Shown: positions 52,632 to 64,000 of the stretch, piece by piece
Layout of the letters: every line of letters begins with the position of its first letter
How positions within the stretch are numbered: the stretch's first letter is position 1
Assembly: GCF_900090325.1 (NCBI RefSeq)
Contig: NZ_FMHW01000002.1
Location: forward strand, 6,449,001 to 6,513,000
Direction: 5' to 3'
From: Micromonospora pallida
GTDB taxonomy: Bacteria; Actinomycetota; Actinomycetes; Mycobacteriales; Micromonosporaceae
DNA: 64,000 nucleotides
The notes under the pieces: model-generated
Told to the model about the DNA's origin: nothing
What the model saw: only the letters and a program-made list of their open reading frames with translations
The model's database searches: none
Position numbers and translations under genes: made by a program

Positions 52632-52736
52632 GCAGCTACCTTAACGACGCCTTCGCTGGCGGTTGGCCCACCTGCCGGGCGGATTGGACCGGTCGCCGTC
52701 CAGCGGGTGGACGGCGACCGGGTGCCGGTCACCGGT

Positions 52737-54012
<1,276 letters not shown>

Positions 54013-54104
54013 TGCCCCTGAGGTGAGGATCGCGGCCGTACCTCCGGTGGGCAACAGTCAGCACATCCGCTGGTCAGGTTGCGCATTCGGTAGGGTCCTC
54101 ACCC

Positions 54105-54599
54105 GTGACCACTAGTCAGTTTGTCCAGCTCGACGAACTCGACGCGAGACTCGTCGAGTTGCTCGCCGCCGAGCCGCGGATCGGGGTGCTGGAGTGCTCC
54201 CGCCGGCTGGGCGTGGCCCGGGGGACCGTCCAGGCCCGTCTCGACAAGCTGGTCGACCGGGGCGTGGTGACCGGCTTCGGGCCGGACGTCTCCCCGGCGG
54301 CCATCGGGTTCGGGGTGACCTCCTTCGTCACCCTGGAGATCAGCCAGCGGCAGGGGCACGATCCGGTCACCGCGCACCTCGCCGAGATCCCGGAGGTGCT
54401 GGAGGCGCACACCATCACCGGCTCCAGTGACCTGCTCTGCCGGATCGTCGCCCGCTCGAACACCGACCTCCAGCGGGTCATCGACCAGATCGTGTCGTAC
54501 GAGGGCATCCGCCGCGCCTCGACGATCATCGCGCTGGCCGAGCAGATCCCGTACCGCGTGCTGCCCCTGGTCCGCTCCGCCGTCACCAGCCGCCCCTGA
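54105..54599 (+). CDS. Lrp/AsnC-family regulator
   Basis: 164 residues: N-terminal winged helix (QLDELDARLVELLAAEPRIGVLECSRRLGVARGTVQARLDKLVDRGVV in parts) and a C-terminal RAM/ACT-like domain (TSFVTLEISQRQ, VLEAHTITGSSDLLCRIVAR). It is divergent from hppD and likely responds to tyrosine or a catabolite. TAGGGT (54092-54097) ends 7 nt before GTG 54105, which suggests a leaderless transcript. Confidence 0.9.
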   Translation: MTTSQFVQLDELDARLVELLAAEPRIGVLECSRRLGVARGTVQARLDKLVDRGVVTGFGPDVSPAAIGFGVTSFVTLEISQRQGHDPVTAHLAEIPEVLEAHTITGSSDLLCRIVARSNTDLQRVIDQIVSYEGIRRASTIIALAEQIPYRVLPLVRSAVTSRP

Positions 54600-54608
54600 C
54601 CCGTTCCG

Positions 54609-55607
54609 CTACCCCGTCGGACCGGCGGGCGTGTCCCGGGCCAGGGCGTCGCCGAGCGGGGTGCGCGCGTACCGGACCGCCCGCCCGGTGCGGGTCCGGG
54701 TGACCAGTCCGGCGTCCCGCAGTACCGCCAGGTGCCCGCCGGCCCCGCCCAGGGTCAGCTCGAGCTGCTGGACGAGTTGGCTGGTGGTGGCGGGTACGGC
54801 CAGCGCCCGCAGCACCGCCGCCCGGGTGCGCCCGAGCAGCCGGTCCAGGGCGTCCGGCGGTCGGTCCGGGTCGGGCGGGCCGAGCAGGTCGACCACGCCG
54901 GAGGCCCGGTAGACCAGCGCGAACGGCCACGGCGGCTCGACGTAGTTGATCATCATCCCGAAGACGGTCGGTACGAAGAGCAGCCCCTTACCACCCAGCG
55001 AGTAGACGTCCGGCTGCCGGTCGGCCACCACGATGGCACCACCGGGCTCCCAGCTCAGCCGGGGGTCGAGACCGGCCACGGCGGCCCCCCAGCCGTAGGT
55101 GACCAGCCGCCCGGCCCGCTGGACCACGTCCCGTTCCAGGATGGTCCGCAGCCGGGGCCAGTCCGGCTCGACCAGGGCCGTCCAGACCGCCTCGACCGCG
55201 TCCGCCAGCCGGTCCACCACGCCCGGCGAGCGGTAGATCCGCATCGCGTACGCCGGCGGGGTGCGGAGCCCGGCGAGGTTACGGGCCAACTCCTCGCGGG
55301 CCTGCGCCAACGGGGTCGCCCGGACCACCGCCAGTTCGTCGGCGAAGCTGCGGCCGGTGCCGTTCGGCGGCGGCTGGATGAAGTCCGCGTTGTAGCCGCC
55401 CCGACGCAGCAGGGCCAGCAGCGCCCCCACCTCCGGCAGCTCGCGGCGCAGTCGTTCGTACACCGGCCGTACCCGGGCCACCCACGGGGCGAGGCCGGGC
55501 GCGCTGTGCTGGCCGGCGCAGAGCCGCAGCGCCGACACCGCCTCGCCCAGTGGCGAGATGGCGTACCGGCTCGCCGCGATGTCGGCCGGGGTCACCTGGA
55601 TCCGCAC
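54609..55607 (-). CDS. ArsR-type winged-helix regulator with N-terminal effector domain
   Basis: 332 residues. N-terminal domain starting VRIQVTPADIAASRYAISPLGE (DUF5937-type layout, from memory). C-terminal ArsR-like winged helix LDRLLGRTRAAVLRALAVPATTSQLVQQLELTLGGAGGHLAVLRDAGLVTRTRTGRAVRYART (in parts). GTG 55607 is divergent from an MFS exporter 69 bases away, with an inverted repeat between them. Autoregulation and exporter control are inferred. Confidence 0.78.
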   Translation of the reverse strand: MRIQVTPADIAASRYAISPLGEAVSALRLCAGQHSAPGLAPWVARVRPVYERLRRELPEVGALLALLRRGGYNADFIQPPPNGTGRSFADELAVVRATPLAQAREELARNLAGLRTPPAYAMRIYRSPGVVDRLADAVEAVWTALVEPDWPRLRTILERDVVQRAGRLVTYGWGAAVAGLDPRLSWEPGGAIVVADRQPDVYSLGGKGLLFVPTVFGMMINYVEPPWPFALVYRASGVVDLLGPPDPDRPPDALDRLLGRTRAAVLRALAVPATTSQLVQQLELTLGGAGGHLAVLRDAGLVTRTRTGRAVRYARTPLGDALARDTPAGPTG

Positions 55608-55618
55608 GTACCGGCCTA

Positions 55619-55640
55619 CCTTTCGCTTCAGAGCGAAAGG
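55619..55640. promoter_or_regulatory. Inverted repeat, likely operator of the ArsR-type regulator
   Basis: CCTTTCGCT-TCAG-AGCGAAAGG: perfect 9-bp arms, located between the regulator start (55607) and the MFS gene start (55677). Confidence 0.75.
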
Positions 55641-55676
55641 ATAGAGCGGCCGGCGGAGCCCGGACAGGATGCCGCC

Positions 55677-57110
55677 GTGAACGTCACCCGCACCACCGCG
55701 CCGCCTGTCGCGCCGGACCGCCCGGCCACCTTCCGGGACGTCTTCGCCGTCGCCGAGTTCCGGGTCCTCTTCGCCAGCTACGGCGTCTTCCTGATCGGCG
55801 AGACGGTCAAGATGCTCGCCCTCTCCGTGCTCGTCTACGAACGCACCGGCTCCGGCCTGATCGCCGCCCTGGCGTACGTCACCGGATTCCTGCCGCACGC
55901 GTTCGGCGGGGTGTTCCTGCTCGCCCTCGCCGACCGGTGGCCGCCCCGCGCCGTGATCGTCGGCTACGAACTGGTCCGGCTGGCCCTGGTGGCGGTGCTC
56001 GCCGTCGGGGTGCTCTCCCCGGCCGGCATGCTCGGGCTGGTCTTCGTCGTCGGCCTGTTCGGCCCGGTCAGCAGCGCCGCCCGGACCGCGCTGCTGCCGG
56101 AGATCCTGCACGGCGACGCGTACGTGCTGGGCCGGTCCCTGCTCACCGTGGCGTCCGGCGGCACCCAGGTCGTCGGGTTCGCCGTCGGTGGCCTTCTGCT
56201 CGGCGTGGTCGGGCCGTACGGGGCGCTCTGGCTGACCGCCGCCACCTGCGCGCTCGCCGCACTGCTGGTCCGGACCGGCCTGCGGGCCCGCCCCGGCCGG
56301 CACCGGAACGACCCGACCGGCCCGGCCGAAACCCACGGGAGCGGTCCGACCCGGACCCACGAGACCGGCCCCACCGGGAACCACGGAACCGGCCCGACCG
56401 GGACCGACGGAACCGGCCCGACCGGGACCGACGGGAGCAGTCCGACCAGCCCGAGACGGACCGGGGCGGTGCGGGAGACCTGGCGCGGCAACCGGGAACT
56501 CCTCGCCGACCGGCGGATCCGGGGCCTGCTGCTGGCCCAGTGGCTGCCCGGGTCGATGCTGGTCGGGGCCGAGGCGGTCGCGGTGCCGTACGCGGCCGAA
56601 CTCGGCCCCGGGGCGAGCGCCGGCGTACTGCTGATGGCCGGCGCGTTCGGGATGCTCCTCGGGGACCTGGTGGTGGGGCGGTTCGTGGCACCCGCCGCCC
56701 GGGAACGGCTCAGCCGGTGGTTCGCGCTGCTGCTCGGCGTACCGATGCTGGTCTTTCCGCTCCGACCCGGCCTGGTGGTCGCCGCGCTGCTCTTCGCGGT
56801 GTCCGCCGCCGGCTTCGCCTACCAGCTCGGGCTGGCGCGGCGGTTCCTCGACGCGCTGCCGGCGGCCCGGCGCGGCCAGGCGTTCGGGCTGACCGGCACG
56901 GGGATGATGACCGCCCAGGGGCTCGCCGCGGCGGCGGCCGGGGCACTGAGCGAGGTGACCGGTCCGGCGGCGGCGATGACCCTCGCCGGGCTCGCCTCGC
57001 TCGTCGCCACCGGGGCCCTGTGGCGGGTCCTCACCCCGGAACCCGGGACCGATCGACCGGCCCGACCGAACCCGCCTGACCTCGTCGGGGACGACGATCG
57101 GCCGGATTAG
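55677..57110 (+). CDS. MFS efflux transporter
   Basis: 477 residues with about 12 helices. The N-terminal half shows FRVLFASYGVFLIGETVKMLALSVLVYERTGSG (in parts) and loop motif ALADRWPPRAV (related to MFS motif A). A long hydrophilic loop between helices 6 and 7 carries six GPT-centred repeats (for example GTGPTGTDGTGPTGTDG). GTG 55677 follows AGGA at 8 nt. Controlled by the divergent regulator; substrate unknown, drug efflux likely. Confidence 0.85.
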   Translation: MNVTRTTAPPVAPDRPATFRDVFAVAEFRVLFASYGVFLIGETVKMLALSVLVYERTGSGLIAALAYVTGFLPHAFGGVFLLALADRWPPRAVIVGYELVRLALVAVLAVGVLSPAGMLGLVFVVGLFGPVSSAARTALLPEILHGDAYVLGRSLLTVASGGTQVVGFAVGGLLLGVVGPYGALWLTAATCALAALLVRTGLRARPGRHRNDPTGPAETHGSGPTRTHETGPTGNHGTGPTGTDGTGPTGTDGSSPTSPRRTGAVRETWRGNRELLADRRIRGLLLAQWLPGSMLVGAEAVAVPYAAELGPGASAGVLLMAGAFGMLLGDLVVGRFVAPAARERLSRWFALLLGVPMLVFPLRPGLVVAALLFAVSAAGFAYQLGLARRFLDALPAARRGQAFGLTGTGMMTAQGLAAAAAGALSEVTGPAAAMTLAGLASLVATGALWRVLTPEPGTDRPARPNPPDLVGDDDRPD

Positions 57111-57162
57111 TCCACCGACACGGCCCCCCGGAGGGCACCAGGGCCTTGCCGACCTGGCTACG

Positions 57163-58620
57163 GTGTCCGTTGTGGCTCAGCAGGGCGGCCGGTGCGTCAT
57201 TTGCTACGTGATCCTCGCGTTGATCGCGGTCCTGGTGCTGACCGTGACCGGCGTGTGGAACCCGTGGCCGGGGGTGTGGGACGCGGTCAACCGTAGCCAA
57301 CCCATCTCCGAGCCCGACGTGACCTGGCAGCGTCGTATCGGCGGCACCCCGCAGAGCGTCACCGTCGCCGGGGACGCCGTGGTGGTGGAGCAGCGGACCC
57401 GGGTGGAGGGGCTCAGCCTCGCCACCGGCGCGCCGCTGTGGGAGCGCAAGGCGGACTGGGCCGCGGTCGCCGGGGACGGCCGCGACGCGGTCGTCGCGGT
57501 CGGCAAGCTGCTGGTCAAGGGGTACGAACTGCTCGACCCGGCGACCGGTGCGGTCCGTCGCCGGGACAACGAGGCGGTGGCCGTGTGGACGTACCGGAAC
57601 ATGGTGCTGGACGCCCGCTGCGCGCAGGCCACCGACTGCACGGTCAGCGCCTGGGACGTGCGCGGCAGCCGTCCGCTCTGGACGGCCTTCCTGCCCGGTG
57701 TGGAGAGCGGCTTCTTCGCCGACAACCCGGAACTGCTGGGCACCCGGCGGCTGACCGGCCTCCGGATCGACCCCGACGTGGCCGGCCCGGAGGCGATGCC
57801 CGCGCTGCTCGGCTTCCCGATCGACGGCCGGGTGCACGTGCTGGACACGGCGACCGGCCGGGTGGTGCGCGACGTCGAGCCCGGCCGGGAGGAACGGCTG
57901 GTCACCGTGGGCGGGCGGCTGCTGCGGATCGAGGCGAAATCGGAGGACGGCGGCTGCTACTTCACCCTCTCCGGCCGGGACGCGACCACCGGGCGGGAGG
58001 TGTGGCGACGGGCCGGGATCAACCTGCGGACCGCCGACAGCGCCGGGTGCGTGCAGCGGGAGGACCCGCAGGGCGCGCGGAACGTGGTGGTCGGGGTGGC
58101 CCCGGACGCCCGGGAGACGGTCGTCGACGCGTACGACGGGCGGCTGCTCTGGGTCGGCGCGGACGGGGAGAAACTGGTCGCCGTGGACGACCGCCGCCTG
58201 CTGGTCCGCTCGGCGGACAAGCGCTCGATCGCCGGCCGGGAGTTCGGCGTGGACCGCCCGCGCTGGACCCGCCGGTCGGCGGAGAAGACGGCCGGGGCGC
58301 TCACGCCGTACGCGGCGGTGCTCACCGAGGACAAACCCTCCCGGGTGGTCGCCCTCGACCCCCGCACCGGGCGGGAACTGGCGAACCTGCGTACCTCGGC
58401 GAACGTGCTGGCGGTCGGACCCGCCGGCATGGTGATCGGCGAGGGACGGGAGATCGGATACGTCCGGTTCGCCGGTGCCACCGGCGGTGCGCCACCGGCC
58501 GGCGACGAGGGGGCCGGCGGGAACCCCGGAGACGCCCCGGAACGCGGCCCGGACCCGAACGCGAGCTGCGGTCCGAAGGGTGAGAGCTGCCCGGAATCCG
58601 ACGGGGGTAAGGACGGGTGA
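57163..58620 (+). CDS. PQQ-like beta-propeller membrane protein (2)
   Basis: 485 residues from GTG 57163 (GTG 57172 is the alternative). One N-terminal helix (VILALIAVLVLTVTGVW), then about seven repeats of the propeller type (VEGLSLATGAPLWERKADW, YELLDPATGAVRRRD, HVLDTATGRVVRDVEPG, TTGREVWRRAG). The tail is Gly/Pro/Asp-rich with two Cys. Paralog of the protein at 46937. Function unknown. Confidence 0.75.
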   Translation: MSVVAQQGGRCVICYVILALIAVLVLTVTGVWNPWPGVWDAVNRSQPISEPDVTWQRRIGGTPQSVTVAGDAVVVEQRTRVEGLSLATGAPLWERKADWAAVAGDGRDAVVAVGKLLVKGYELLDPATGAVRRRDNEAVAVWTYRNMVLDARCAQATDCTVSAWDVRGSRPLWTAFLPGVESGFFADNPELLGTRRLTGLRIDPDVAGPEAMPALLGFPIDGRVHVLDTATGRVVRDVEPGREERLVTVGGRLLRIEAKSEDGGCYFTLSGRDATTGREVWRRAGINLRTADSAGCVQREDPQGARNVVVGVAPDARETVVDAYDGRLLWVGADGEKLVAVDDRRLLVRSADKRSIAGREFGVDRPRWTRRSAEKTAGALTPYAAVLTEDKPSRVVALDPRTGRELANLRTSANVLAVGPAGMVIGEGREIGYVRFAGATGGAPPAGDEGAGGNPGDAPERGPDPNASCGPKGESCPESDGGKDG

Positions 58621-58732
58621 AGGGGGATGACCGCCCGGACGGGCGGCGACGACCGGGACGGATGAGAGCGGTGTCGCACGACTCACCCGGCGGGTACGAC
58701 GACCCGGCCCGACTGCCCTAGGCTTTCCGCTC

Positions 58733-60400
<1,668 letters not shown>

Positions 60401-60427
60401 CCCCCGGCTTCCGCCGACCGTTACGCC

Positions 60428-60460
60428 GACGGGGCGCCCGGCCGCAGCCGGACGCCCCTG
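60428..60460. terminator. Hairpin between fumarase and a secreted-protein gene
   Basis: GACGGGGCGCCCGGCCGCAG begins an imperfect hairpin ending GGACGCCCCT; it lies between two convergent stops. A near-copy lies at 62449-62475, beyond the stop of the paralogous gene. Confidence 0.65.
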
Positions 60461-60474
60461 GTGGATGTCGCGCG

Positions 60475-62319
60475 TCAGCTCGCCTTGCTGGCGTAGAACG
60501 TTCCGGTGAAGGTCTCCGAGACGACCCCGTCGGCGGTGCGACCGTAGACGGTGATCCGGTAGATCTTGGAAGTCGCCGGCGTGTAGCTCATCGACGCCGA
60601 GCCGTCGGGTCCGGCCGCGACCGTCTGCGCAGGGCCGAAGGCGATCGAGTAGACGTACTCCGTCACCCCGGGCATGCCCGGCTGGAAGACGAACGTGCCC
60701 GGTGTCCCGGCGGGTGCCCCCGTCATCTTGTTGATCGGGTACTCGACGGAGCTGACGGTCGGCTTGGTCGCCAGGTAGATGTAGTACCTACCCTCCCCGG
60801 ACGGCAGGTCGTCGACGGTACGGCTCCGCACGTAGACGTTGTTCCCGCCCGGCTTCGCCGGGACGACCGTGACCGTGGCGGTGCCGTCGGCCCCGGCGGC
60901 CACCGTCTGCTCCGGCCCGTCGTTCAGGCGGTAGGTGTACTCGACGACGTTCTCCATCCCAGGCTGGAAGGTCAACGTACGAGCCTCGCCGAAGCCGGCG
61001 GTCGGGTTGCCGTCGACGATCGTCGGGCTGGTGGTCCGTACCCGGAAGCGGTAGGTCGTGACCGTCGACATCCTGCCGGCCCGATCCACGGCGTGGACGG
61101 AGAGGGACGCCGGCCCCTCAGATTGCGGCGCGATGGGCACGGTGACCGAACCACCCGGTGCGTCGGCCGCCACCTCGACGGGCGACCCGCCTGGCAACGA
61201 ATAGCGATAGCGCACCGTGTCGGTGCTGCCGTTCGCGCCGAAGGTGAACTCGCCCGGGATACCCGGACCGCCGTACGAGGCGTCGTCGTCCGGGTAGTCG
61301 GTCGAGCTGACCGTCGGCGGGGCCGGAGAGGTGGTGTCGACCGTGAACCGGCACTCCGACGACCAGGCCGAGACGGCACCGTTCGGGTCGGTCGCCCGGA
61401 CCACGAAGACGTAGGTTTCCCCGTCGGCCAGGAGCCCGGCCGGCACGTCGTAGCGGAAGGGCAAGCCCGACGACATCCATCCGGTCGTCCGCTCGGTCCG
61501 CTCCGCCGGCCGGTCGGCTGGCCACCAGGCGAACGTCGCGGTCAGTTGCTCGGCGTGGGCCGAGGCGTGGTCCGGGTCGGTCAGCACGGTGGTGAGATAC
61601 GGGGTCGCCTCCGGGACGAACATGTCCGTCGTGCAGGGCTTGCCGAGGACGCTCAACGCGCCAGGCGCGTTCGGTGCGCCGTTGACGTGCAACGAGAGAC
61701 CGAGCGGCTTGATGTGGCGGCCGTACTGCGCGTCGTCCTCCAGATCGCCGGCGACCCGGACCAGGTAGGTGACCGAGTCCCAGCCGGCCGTGACCGCCTG
61801 CTGAAGCGCCGGGGTGATCACCGTCTGGAAGGAGGTCGCGCCGCAGGGAACGTCCGGTGCGAGGTCCGCGACCTTCTCCCGTACGGTGGGGGCGTCTCGC
61901 CAGGTCGGCGGGGTGACCGGGGTGTCGGTGCGCCAGAGTTCCAGCGCGCGGGGCTTGTCGCAGTCGTTGACGGACGTCTCCCCGGTGATGGCCCCCGCCG
62001 AGATGACCTGCTTGCCGTGGTACGGCGTCAGGTCAAAGGTGAAGTAGACCCGGGACGGTTCGCCACCGTTCCCGTCCTCCCCACTGCCGACCGGTGCGCT
62101 GCCGGTGAGCGGGAGGGCGGTGGTGGGTTGGCCGGCGTTGACGACGGTGGCGCTGGTCGCGTCGACGTAGGTGTAGAAGCCCGCGCTGGCGGGCTCGCCA
62201 CCACCGACCAGAACGGCCGGGACGGCGAGGAGGGCGGCGAGGCCCGTGACGACGACCCGGCGAGACGATCGGCGTAGGCCGACGGCGGGACCGGTCAGAC
62301 CCCCGTGTGGATACGACAA
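60475..62319 (-). CDS. Secreted protein with DNRLRE-like domain and Ig-like repeats
   Basis: 614 residues from TTG 62319 (GGAGGT 8 nt upstream). Signal region RRSSRRVVVTGLAALLAVP ending PASAG, with a possible twin-Arg. Residues about 35-210 resemble a DNRLRE beta domain (FYTYVDATSATVVNAGQP, VYFTFDLTPYHG). Next an Ig/Fn-like domain with WWPADRP and CRFTVDTTSP, then three repeats of about 90 residues each ending in a YxYxL..GxxQTVAAGxDGxAxVxxxP motif. Likely a wall-associated or extracellular binding protein; function unknown. Confidence 0.75.
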   Translation of the reverse strand: MSYPHGGLTGPAVGLRRSSRRVVVTGLAALLAVPAVLVGGGEPASAGFYTYVDATSATVVNAGQPTTALPLTGSAPVGSGEDGNGGEPSRVYFTFDLTPYHGKQVISAGAITGETSVNDCDKPRALELWRTDTPVTPPTWRDAPTVREKVADLAPDVPCGATSFQTVITPALQQAVTAGWDSVTYLVRVAGDLEDDAQYGRHIKPLGLSLHVNGAPNAPGALSVLGKPCTTDMFVPEATPYLTTVLTDPDHASAHAEQLTATFAWWPADRPAERTERTTGWMSSGLPFRYDVPAGLLADGETYVFVVRATDPNGAVSAWSSECRFTVDTTSPAPPTVSSTDYPDDDASYGGPGIPGEFTFGANGSTDTVRYRYSLPGGSPVEVAADAPGGSVTVPIAPQSEGPASLSVHAVDRAGRMSTVTTYRFRVRTTSPTIVDGNPTAGFGEARTLTFQPGMENVVEYTYRLNDGPEQTVAAGADGTATVTVVPAKPGGNNVYVRSRTVDDLPSGEGRYYIYLATKPTVSSVEYPINKMTGAPAGTPGTFVFQPGMPGVTEYVYSIAFGPAQTVAAGPDGSASMSYTPATSKIYRITVYGRTADGVVSETFTGTFYASKAS

Positions 62320-62448
62320 GATGGAAAACCTCCGAGGTGGGGCGATCAATTCGATGATCGTAACTATCCAGCGACTCCCTGTCGCCAGTGTTCTGCGGGG
62401 CCGGGACTGAACCGCCAGCTCCCGCTGACCAGCACGCCGACGGGGCGC

Positions 62449-62475
62449 CCGGCCGCAGCCGAACGCCCCGTCGTC
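62449..62475. terminator. Terminator hairpin shared with the paralog
   Basis: GACGGGGCGCCCGGCCGCAG followed by CCGAACGCCCC; nearly identical to the hairpin at 60428 and located directly after the stop (minus strand) of the next gene. Confidence 0.65.
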
Positions 62476-62476
62476 G

Positions 62477-64000
62477 TTACCCGTCGATCCAGAAGCTGTA
62501 GTAGTTGGAACCGGAGAGCACGCCCGTGGCCGTCCGGGCGCGTACGGTCAGCTCGTGGACGTACGCCGACTCGGCGGTCCACGTCAGCGTCGCCGTGCCG
62601 TCCGGACCGACCGGCACGGTCTGCTCGCTCCCGCCGTCGAAGACGTAGACGAACTCCGTTGCACCGGGCAGGCCGGTGGTGAACACGAAGTCGCCGGTGG
62701 TGCCCACGGGGCCGCCCTGCCAGCCGAAGACCTCCGAGATGATCGTCGGGGTGTACGGCTCCACCCGGAACGAGTAGAACGCCGCGTCGGTGGTCGTGCC
62801 GCTCGCCGTGCGGGCCCGGACCCGCAGCTCCACCCAGCCGTAGTTCTGTTCGTCGTACGCCTGGGGCGTCCACTCGACGGTGGCGCTGCCGTCGGCGTTT
62901 GCGGTCACCGTCTTCTCCGCCTCACCCCGGAACGTGTAGACATACGAGGTGACCCCGGTGACCTGGGCGTGCGGCCGGAACGTGAACGACCCGGTCACCC
63001 CCGGCCCGCCCCCGGTGAGGTTCCGCCGATAGACCTCGGAGGCCACCGTGGGGGCGACCGACGTCACGTAGAACTGGTAGGTGACGGTCTCGGACACGAC
63101 GCCCGTGCTGGTCCGGCTGAACACCTCCAGGGTGTGACCGTGGGCGGCGGCTGGGGTGTAGTCGATGGTGGTGGTGCCGTCCGGCCCGGCCGCCACCGTC
63201 CGCTGCTCCCCGTAGTTGAACGAGTAGACGTACTCGGTGACGTCGTCCATCGCCGGCTGGAAGCGGAAGCTGCCGGCCGTGCCGACCGGTGCTCCGTCCT
63301 CCCACTCCGGCCACTGCGCGGACGAGACCACCGGCTCGGTCCGGACCCGGAAGGGGTAGGCAGCCCGGCCGGAGACCAGGCTGTCCCGGGTCCGGCTGGT
63401 CACGTACAGCGTGTTCTCCGTCCGGGTGGGCACCACGGTCACCGTGGCGGAGCCGTCGGCACCGGCCGCGACGGTCTGCTCGGGCTCGTCGTTCAGCCGG
63501 TAGGTGTACGACACCACGTCGTCCATGCCGGGAGCGAAGACGAAGCCGCGCGGCGCGCCCAGTCGGGCGTTCGGGTCGTTGTCGGTGACCCGGGGCGTGG
63601 TGTCCCGGACGATGAACTCGTAGACGACCAGGTCCGACGGAAGACCGGCCCGGTCAACGCTGCGCACGTAGATCCGGTTCGGGCCGTGCCGCTGCGGGGC
63701 GTGGCTGATCGTCGCCGCGCCGGTCGCGTCGGCGGTGACGTGGTTGCTCGGACCCGCGGTGCCCCACTGGTAGCCGGCCACGTCGTCCGCCCCGTTCGGG
63801 CCGAAGGTGAACGTGCCGGGCAGGCCGGCACCGCCGTGCCCGGGGTAATCCCCACCGGACGGGTAGTCGGTTGAGGAGACGGTGGGGGTCGGTGGCCGGA
63901 CCGTGTCGACGGTGAACCGGCACTCCGCCGACCAGCCCGAGTTGGCGTGCTGGTCGCTGGCCCGCACCTGGAAGGCGTACGTGCCACCGTGGGCCAGGTG
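62477..64000 (-). CDS. Secreted Ig-like repeat protein, paralog of 60475-62319 (partial, 5' end missing)
   Basis: 508 residues are visible; the frame is open to base 64000 (HLAHGGTYAFQ ... VRASDQHANSGWSAECRF), so the start lies outside. The first part matches the paralog's Fn-like domain (CRFTVDTVRPPTPTVSSTDYPSG, compare CRFTVDTTSPAPPTVSSTDYPD), followed by at least five Ig-like repeats with the QTVAAGxDGxATV-type motif (paralog: three). It ends in YYSFWIDG. The gene is duplicated together with its terminator. Confidence 0.75.
   Translation of the reverse strand, partial: HLAHGGTYAFQVRASDQHANSGWSAECRFTVDTVRPPTPTVSSTDYPSGGDYPGHGGAGLPGTFTFGPNGADDVAGYQWGTAGPSNHVTADATGAATISHAPQRHGPNRIYVRSVDRAGLPSDLVVYEFIVRDTTPRVTDNDPNARLGAPRGFVFAPGMDDVVSYTYRLNDEPEQTVAAGADGSATVTVVPTRTENTLYVTSRTRDSLVSGRAAYPFRVRTEPVVSSAQWPEWEDGAPVGTAGSFRFQPAMDDVTEYVYSFNYGEQRTVAAGPDGTTTIDYTPAAAHGHTLEVFSRTSTGVVSETVTYQFYVTSVAPTVASEVYRRNLTGGGPGVTGSFTFRPHAQVTGVTSYVYTFRGEAEKTVTANADGSATVEWTPQAYDEQNYGWVELRVRARTASGTTTDAAFYSFRVEPYTPTIISEVFGWQGGPVGTTGDFVFTTGLPGATEFVYVFDGGSEQTVPVGPDGTATLTWTAESAYVHELTVRARTATGVLSGSNYYSFWIDG

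Overview
This window is high-GC DNA from a filamentous actinomycete. It is very probably from the Micromonosporaceae (Micromonospora/Salinispora type). The reasons are the codon use, many GTG starts, lsr2, carD and DUF397 genes, and a gene order that closely follows the folP-folB-folK / panC-panD-coaX-lysS-lsr2-clpC / mutY / disA-radA-lpqE / carD-ispD-ispF backbone known from Mycobacterium tuberculosis. All assignments come from reading the sequence and from remembered family knowledge; no search was run.

Layout. 1-1151 (minus): three genes of a VirB2/VirB3/VirB4-like secretion or conjugation cluster, cut by the left edge. 1505-6305: folate genes folP, folB, folK, a DUF3180 membrane protein, an orphan RbsC-like permease and small unknowns. 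6429-10217: an osmoprotectant (OpuC-type) ABC transporter whose binding protein looks circularly permuted. 10332-14910: a long disordered membrane protein, then a NuoD paralog in one operon with a MidA/NDUFAF7-type methyltransferase. 15162-25005: pantothenate/CoA (DUF2520, panC, panD, coaX), NAD (nadB, nadC), a septum-formation-type lipoprotein, a methyltransferase, lysS and lsr2. 25067-28564: a gene-free repeat region with two DnaA boxes, then clpC, its terminator, a 6x20-bp tandem repeat and a palindromic element. 28565-35147: mutY, an ACT-domain protein, peptide deformylase, a gene broken by an in-frame TAA, disA, radA and an lpqE-like lipoprotein. 35286-38095: a small phenolic-lipid or meroterpenoid-type cluster (UbiA prenyltransferase with a TTA codon, methyltransferase, type III PKS). 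38120-42735: two envelope proteins, carD, ispD, ispF and a TPR membrane protein. 42800-46258 and 50482-54599: tyrosine catabolism (hmgA, fahA and a partner of unknown function; aromatic aminotransferase, RDD protein, hppD, Lrp/AsnC regulator). 46937-50442: a PQQ-propeller protein, then a surface module of two WxL-like proteins and a DUF916-type anchor. 54609-60400: an ArsR-like regulator and MFS exporter pair with a shared operator, a second PQQ-propeller protein and class I fumarase. 60475-64000 (minus): two paralogous secreted proteins with Ig-like repeats, the second cut by the right edge.

How they work together. The backbone supplies cofactors (tetrahydrofolate, CoA, NAD, isoprenoids) and housekeeping (LysRS, ClpC, DisA/RadA, CarD). 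The accessory pieces most worth attention are the permuted binding protein, the NuoD-like/methyltransferase pair, the leaderless WxL/DUF916 surface module, the UbiA/type III PKS cluster with its TTA codon, the DnaA-box pair upstream of clpC, and several near-perfect operator palindromes. Many genes start 6-9 bases after a TANNNT hexamer with no ribosome site, which suggests common leaderless transcription. No tRNA, rRNA, transposase, CRISPR array or phage gene was recognised.
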